Shown piece after piece: positions 60,098 through 64,000 of a stretch of DNA of 64,000 nucleotides (position 1 is its first letter; each line of letters starts with the position of its first letter). The notes below the pieces were generated by a model. That model made no database searches, was not told the origin of the DNA, and saw nothing but the letters and a program-made list of their open reading frames with translations. Source of the stretch: Cupriavidus pauculus (GTDB lineage Bacteria > Pseudomonadota > Gammaproteobacteria > Burkholderiales > Burkholderiaceae); assembly GCF_022179805.1 (NCBI RefSeq), contig NZ_BPUO01000007.1:310001-374000 (forward strand). The letters are read 5' to 3'. The position numbers and the translations under genes are program-made.

Positions 60098-60242
60098 ATT
60101 CAGGAAATGCTTAATCTAGCCGCCGACGACATATATCACGGCGTGACAGGAAAAACGGGCACCGGCGCGGCCTCTTCGGGGAGCCGCTTTGCCAGTTCAT
60201 ACCGCTGAAAACCCCTCTGCAACCAGTTTCAATACTTGTGCG

Positions 60243-61217
60243 TTACGCGTCGACCTGGCCCAGCCGCACCACGGTCACGCCGGGCCGCAACTGGCGCAGC
60301 GACGGCATCACCAGCACGCAGTTCGGATACGGCGTGCGCACGGCCTCGCCATCGCGCCAGCCGATGACGGTGCCGGCGTCGGCAAACGTCTCCAGCCCCG
60401 TGTACGGGCCGGCAAAGCGGAAGTCCATGCTGCTGGCCACCACGGGCTCGGTCACGCGTACCACGCGCTGCGGTGCGGGGTTGGGCAGCAGCCAGCCGGA
60501 TGGCAGGTCGGCCTCAACGATCACACCGGCATTCAGCAAAAAGCGCGCGGTGCTGTCGCGCGCCACGTCCACGGCCGAACGCTCCCAGTGCTGGCCGCAT
60601 TCGATCAGCAACGCGTTGCGCGGGCTGGCGGCGTCGCCAAAGCCAGCGTAGTCGCGCATGCGGCGGCCTTCGGGATGGCCTTCGTCGACGATGATGTCGG
60701 CGGGTGCTCCCACGGCGCGGGATAGCGCGATGCCCTTGTCGAGCGGCCCCGACACGATCAGCGGCCGGCTTTTCTCATGCATCGAGTGCAGGTCGAGCAG
60801 CAGGTCCACCGTGTCGATGACCGGACGCATGGCGCGCGCCCGGCGCAGTTCGGAGGAATCGCGGGACGCGTCGTCCAGCACCGCGGCGGTCCAGACGCGG
60901 TTGAAGTCCTGGTCGACAAAGCGTGAGGCATCCGGCTTTGCGGCGTCGAACCTCGCGTAGGCGTCGACGTTAGCAAAGGCCAGCGTCAGCCGGCCACGGC
61001 GGGGCCGCAGTCCATGGTCCAGCAATCCGGCCACCGTGATCGCGCCGCAAACTTCGTTGCCGTGCGTCAGTGCATTGATCATCACATGCGGCCCGGACAG
61101 GCCGCTGTCGAACGTGTGGACGTAGGCGATGCCCGTGTTGCCGTCGGCATAGGGGCGGATATCGGGAAACTCGACTTCGACCGGGTAGGTGTCGAAGGAC
61201 GGGGGGCTTTGCGTCAT
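60243..61217 (-). CDS. Succinylglutamate desuccinylase/aspartoacylase-family hydrolase
   Basis: A 324-residue M14-type zinc hydrolase. Zinc ligands are His52 and Glu55 (THGNEVCG) and His144 (DLHSMHEKS); FANVDAYARFD and VDQDFNRVW supply the substrate-site Asn/Arg region. This family removes acyl groups from N-acyl amino acids. No signal peptide. It lies 26 bp after a Bug solute-binding gene on the same strand, with a LysR gene upstream, suggesting a small uptake-and-deacylation unit for an acylated amino acid (inference). Confidence 0.92.
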   Translation of the reverse strand: MTQSPPSFDTYPVEVEFPDIRPYADGNTGIAYVHTFDSGLSGPHVMINALTHGNEVCGAITVAGLLDHGLRPRRGRLTLAFANVDAYARFDAAKPDASRFVDQDFNRVWTAAVLDDASRDSSELRRARAMRPVIDTVDLLLDLHSMHEKSRPLIVSGPLDKGIALSRAVGAPADIIVDEGHPEGRRMRDYAGFGDAASPRNALLIECGQHWERSAVDVARDSTARFLLNAGVIVEADLPSGWLLPNPAPQRVVRVTEPVVASSMDFRFAGPYTGLETFADAGTVIGWRDGEAVRTPYPNCVLVMPSLRQLRPGVTVVRLGQVDA

Positions 61218-61243
61218 CTGTACTTCCTCTGTGCGTTCCTGGC

Positions 61244-62224
61244 TTATTCGCGGATATCGGCGGCCTGCACGATCGTGCGGTACTTGGCCGTCTCGCGCTT
61301 CACGAAGCTGCCGAACTGCGCCGGATTGGCGGGCTGCACCTCGACACCGGCCTCGGCCAGCTTCTTGCGTACGTCCGGCATGGCCAGTACGGCCTGCATT
61401 TCAGTATTCAGCCGATCGATAATTGGCTTAGCCGTAGCACTAGGCGCCATCAATCCGAACCATACTCCCATGTCCACGCCCTTCAGCGCCGGGGTCTCGG
61501 CCAGGGCCGGCACGTTCGGCGCCACGGCGGCGCGCTTGGACTCGGTCACGCCATAAGCGCGCACGCGGCCAGCCTGGATATGCGGCAGGGCCGACGACAG
61601 CACCATCACCGCCAGGTCGATCTGGCCGCCCAGCAGGTCGGTGGCCATGGCCGAGGCGCCCTTGTACGGCACGTGCGTGATGTTGACCTTCCCCTGCTGC
61701 TTGATCAGTTCACCGGCCAGGTTCAGCGGCGTACCCACGCCCGACGACGCATACGACAGCGTGCCCGGCTTGGCGCGCGCCAGCGCGATCAGCTCGCCGG
61801 CGTCCTTGGCCGGCAGTTGCAGCTTGCCCACCAGCACCATCGGCTGGGTGCCGACGAAGGTAATTGGCGCCAGGTCCTTCTCGCCGTCGTAACGCACGGC
61901 CTGATTGGTCAGGCGCGCAATCGACACCTCGCTGCCCGAACCCATCAGCAGTGTGTAGCCATCGGCCTCGGCCTTGACCACCTTCTGCGCACCGATGGTG
62001 CCGCCGGCGCCGCCCAGGTTCTCGATCACCACGCTCTGGCCCAGGCGCTTGCCGAGTTCGGGCGCCACGGTGCGTGCCACCAGGTCGACGCTGCCGCCGG
62101 CCGTGTAGCCCACCACCAGCGTGATCGGCTTGGTCGGATAGCCGCCGGCCGCGAAGGCACTGGCGGTGGCGAATGCACAACTGGCAACGGTGGTGGCGGC
62201 AAGCACGCGCAGCAGGGTCTTCAT
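61244..62224 (-). CDS. Bug/TctC-family periplasmic solute-binding protein
   Basis: A 326-residue exported protein; signal peptide MKTLLRVLAATTVASCAFAT with cleavage after SAFAA near residue 26. Family motifs are YPTKPITLVVGYTAGGSVDLVAR, VVIENLGGAGGTIGAQKV, HVPYKGASAMATDLLGGQIDLAV and VRAYGVTESKR. The ATG at 62224 is chosen for the signal peptide; the open frame extends much further upstream but only as an overlap with the LysR gene. Codon use in 61399-61471 is AT-richer than the rest. Likely ligand binder for the adjacent hydrolase pathway. Confidence 0.94.
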   Translation of the reverse strand: MKTLLRVLAATTVASCAFATASAFAAGGYPTKPITLVVGYTAGGSVDLVARTVAPELGKRLGQSVVIENLGGAGGTIGAQKVVKAEADGYTLLMGSGSEVSIARLTNQAVRYDGEKDLAPITFVGTQPMVLVGKLQLPAKDAGELIALARAKPGTLSYASSGVGTPLNLAGELIKQQGKVNITHVPYKGASAMATDLLGGQIDLAVMVLSSALPHIQAGRVRAYGVTESKRAAVAPNVPALAETPALKGVDMGVWFGLMAPSATAKPIIDRLNTEMQAVLAMPDVRKKLAEAGVEVQPANPAQFGSFVKRETAKYRTIVQAADIRE

Positions 62225-62370
62225 GATTTCTCCGGGCAGATTCTGTGAATGTGTTTTCCGGCGATGGTAGAGAGCGCGCACGGATACGGCATGCGGCTTT
62301 GGCAACGGCGGTTGCCGTTTCGGCAATGGGCCGAGATGGTGCACGGCAGTGCACCCTGGCGTGCGCCGCG

Positions 62371-63306
62371 CTAGGTGGAGGCCGCGCCCCAGAACGCCTC
62401 GGCCAGCGGACGCATCGACGCGCGCGGCCGATACAGCCGGATATCGAGCCCGAGGTCGGCCGTATCGCCGCCCTGCAGGTCGGCGCGCACCAGCCGCCCC
62501 GTGTGCAGGTCGTCGGCAATCAGCCGCGCGGGCAGCCACGCCAGGCCCATCTTCTGGCGCACCATCTCGTGCACCGATTCCGCGAAGTCGCTGATGGCGA
62601 TGACGTCGAGCTGGCTGGCCAGCTTGCGACGCGCAATCTCCTGGTTGACCATGCGGCCCATGGTCAGCGTCTCGGCGTAGGCAATCATCGGCACCGGTGC
62701 CGGGCGCGCGCCGCTCTTGGGCGGCTGCAGCCGGAACTCGGGCCCGCCGCGCGCGGTGGCCGCCGACACGCAGACCAGCCGCTCCACGCCCACCGCGTGG
62801 AACTGGTAGTTCGTGTCGTCGAGCATCACGGGCAGGTCGTGCGGGCTGTAGCAGAGCAGGAAGTCGGCGTCGCCCTCGGTGAACATTTCCAGCGCGTCGT
62901 GCGTGGAGTGCGTGGACAGCCGCGTGCGGAATCCCGCGCCCACCGGATCGTCGCGCAACGCGTGGCGCAGGCCGGCCAGCCACGCCGGCACCATGGATCG
63001 CGCCAGCGTCTTGCCGGTGGCGATGGTGATGGTGCTGGCGTCCGCTCGATGCGCGGCGCGCAGCGCGACACGCGTTTCCTCCAGCGTGCGCAGCGCGGTC
63101 TGCGCAGCCTCCAGGAACTGCCGTCCCTCGTGGGTGAGCCGCACGGGAAACACGCTGCGGTCGATCAGCGGCGCGCCGGCCCAGACTTCCAGCGCCTGCA
63201 TGCGACGCCCGAACGCTGGCGGCGTGACATTGCGCAGCTCGGCGGCACGCGCGAGACTGCCGGCCTGCGCCAGGCAGACGAAATCTTCGAGCCAACGGAT
63301 ATGCAT
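62371..63306 (-). CDS. LysR-family transcriptional regulator
   Basis: A 311-residue regulator. The N-terminal winged helix is typical (MHIRWLEDFVCLAQAGSLARAAELRNVTPPAFGRRMQALEVWAG), followed by the LysR effector-binding domain (about 90-300). Same strand as, and 146 bp upstream of, the Bug gene, so it may control the Bug-hydrolase pair. It is divergent from the MerR-family gene at the right edge. Confidence 0.94.
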   Translation of the reverse strand: MHIRWLEDFVCLAQAGSLARAAELRNVTPPAFGRRMQALEVWAGAPLIDRSVFPVRLTHEGRQFLEAAQTALRTLEETRVALRAAHRADASTITIATGKTLARSMVPAWLAGLRHALRDDPVGAGFRTRLSTHSTHDALEMFTEGDADFLLCYSPHDLPVMLDDTNYQFHAVGVERLVCVSAATARGGPEFRLQPPKSGARPAPVPMIAYAETLTMGRMVNQEIARRKLASQLDVIAISDFAESVHEMVRQKMGLAWLPARLIADDLHTGRLVRADLQGGDTADLGLDIRLYRPRASMRPLAEAFWGAAST

Positions 63307-63366
63307 GGGGACGCCGGAAAGTGTTGGCGCATTGTAACGTCGGCCGCCTCGGTTAGAATTTTCGCC

Positions 63367-64000
63367 ATGCCATCCTCCAAGCGCGGCGCCAGCCCGTCAC
63401 CCTCCGCCACCGCCGCGCCCGATGCCACCTCGCCGGGCCGCGCTGCCTATCCCGAATTCACGATCGACGAACTGGCGCGCGCGGCCGACACCACGGTGCG
63501 AAACATCCGCTCGTACCAGGATCGCGGCCTGATCGATCCGCCCGAGCGGCGCGGTCGCGTGGGCATTTACACGCAGACGCACCTGGGCCGGCTGCGGCTG
63601 ATCCACCATCTGCTGGCGCGCGGCTATACGCTCGCCAACATCATGGAGCTGCTCAAGGCCATCGTCGAAGGCCACGACCTGCGCTCGATCCTGGGGTTGG
63701 AAACCGCGATCAGCAGCCCGTGGAACAGCGAGGCGCCACGCCACTATTCGTACCTGGCACTGGCGAGGCTGTTCGGTCGCGCGATCTCGCGGCCGGCGCT
63801 GGCCAGGGCCATCGCGCTGGGCCTGCTGGAACCGGATGGCTTTGGCTATGTGGCGCGCAGCCCGCGCGCGCTGGCAGCCGGTGCCGAAATGGCGCGCGCC
63901 GGATTTCCGCTCGAAGACGTGCTCGACATCATCGACCACGCACGCGGCCACTTCCAGGCCGTATCGGATCGTATCGTCGCGATGGTGGTGCGTGAACTGG
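63367..64000 (+). CDS. MerR-family regulator (3' end beyond window)
   Basis: At least 211 residues are present. After a polar extension of about 30 residues, a MerR helix-turn-helix is evident (FTIDELARAADTTVRNIRSYQDRGLIDPPERRGRVGIY, about 31-69), followed by LGRLRLIHHLLARGYTLANIMELL. A second MerR-like stretch around RLFGRAISRPALARAIALGLLEP suggests a duplicated helix-turn-helix-like region before the C-terminal helices. No cysteine ligands for metal sensing are seen in the visible part. Divergent from the LysR gene. Confidence 0.88.
   Translation, partial: MPSSKRGASPSPSATAAPDATSPGRAAYPEFTIDELARAADTTVRNIRSYQDRGLIDPPERRGRVGIYTQTHLGRLRLIHHLLARGYTLANIMELLKAIVEGHDLRSILGLETAISSPWNSEAPRHYSYLALARLFGRAISRPALARAIALGLLEPDGFGYVARSPRALAAGAEMARAGFPLEDVLDIIDHARGHFQAVSDRIVAMVVREL

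Noticed and set aside
61244..63295. 683-codon frame including the Bug gene and the region antisense to nothing but overlapping LysR
   Set aside because: Only the part from 62224 has Bug motifs and a signal peptide; the upstream part is an alternative frame of the LysR gene.

Overview
The window reads as a high-GC chromosomal segment of a Cupriavidus/Ralstonia-type betaproteobacterium (Burkholderiaceae). The evidence is the canonical origin layout (gyrB-dnaN-dnaA leaving to the left, rpmH-rnpA-yidD-yidC-mnmE leaving to the right), the mreB/gatCAB junction, a minCDE operon followed by a Gram-negative trimeric-type porin, and several Bug/TctC solute-binding proteins, which are abundant in this family. 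I see no phage, transposase, integron, CRISPR array, tRNA or rRNA. Species cannot be fixed from the sequence alone.

Layout. 1-6.2 kb: 5' end of mreB (minus), an 840-bp gap, then gatC-gatA, two exported proteins and gatB, closed by a clear terminator. 6.2-14.2 kb: a minus-strand cluster of two transglutaminase-fold proteins and a circularly permuted ATP-grasp/alpha-E fusion, with a Sel1-repeat protein upstream. 14.2-23.4 kb: the complete potassium-starvation locus kdpF-A-B-C-D-E on the minus strand, preceded by an overlapping 53-residue membrane ORF and a sequence closely resembling the E. coli KdpE operator. Its 3' end carries a decayed tandem copy of the kdpE tail. 23.4-28.1 kb: CorA-like transporter, minCDE, porin. 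28.1-34.9 kb: two divergent orphan response regulators, a Bug protein, a small zinc-ribbon protein, an Fsr-like MFS/AraC pair and an M20 amidohydrolase. 35.1-42.4 kb: FAH-family hydrolase, an oxygen-binding di-iron-type MBL protein behind a perfect FNR/Anr box, glutathione peroxidase, a DHA2 MFS pump, a CBS protein, a degenerate DbpA-like pseudo-helicase, a DUF72 protein with a histone-H1-like tail, and a MazG-like protein.

42.5-55.3 kb is the replication origin region: gyrB, dnaN, dnaA, oriC (about 48.7-48.9 kb, with DnaA boxes), then rpmH, rnpA, yidD, yidC, a methyltransferase, a CHAD protein and mnmE. 55.3-64 kb holds a small HExxH protein, a TetR regulator, two exported proteins, a chemoreceptor, an AstE/aspartoacylase-like hydrolase with a Bug protein and a LysR regulator, and a truncated MerR-family gene at the right edge.

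A REP-like palindromic repeat occurs as two near-identical paired copies (about 6.2 and 23.3 kb) and as a single half-copy inside the kdp operon between kdpC and kdpD. The least understood loci are the transglutaminase/ATP-grasp/alpha-E cluster, the pseudo-DEAD-box protein, the FNR-boxed di-iron MBL protein and the small ORF coupled to kdpF.
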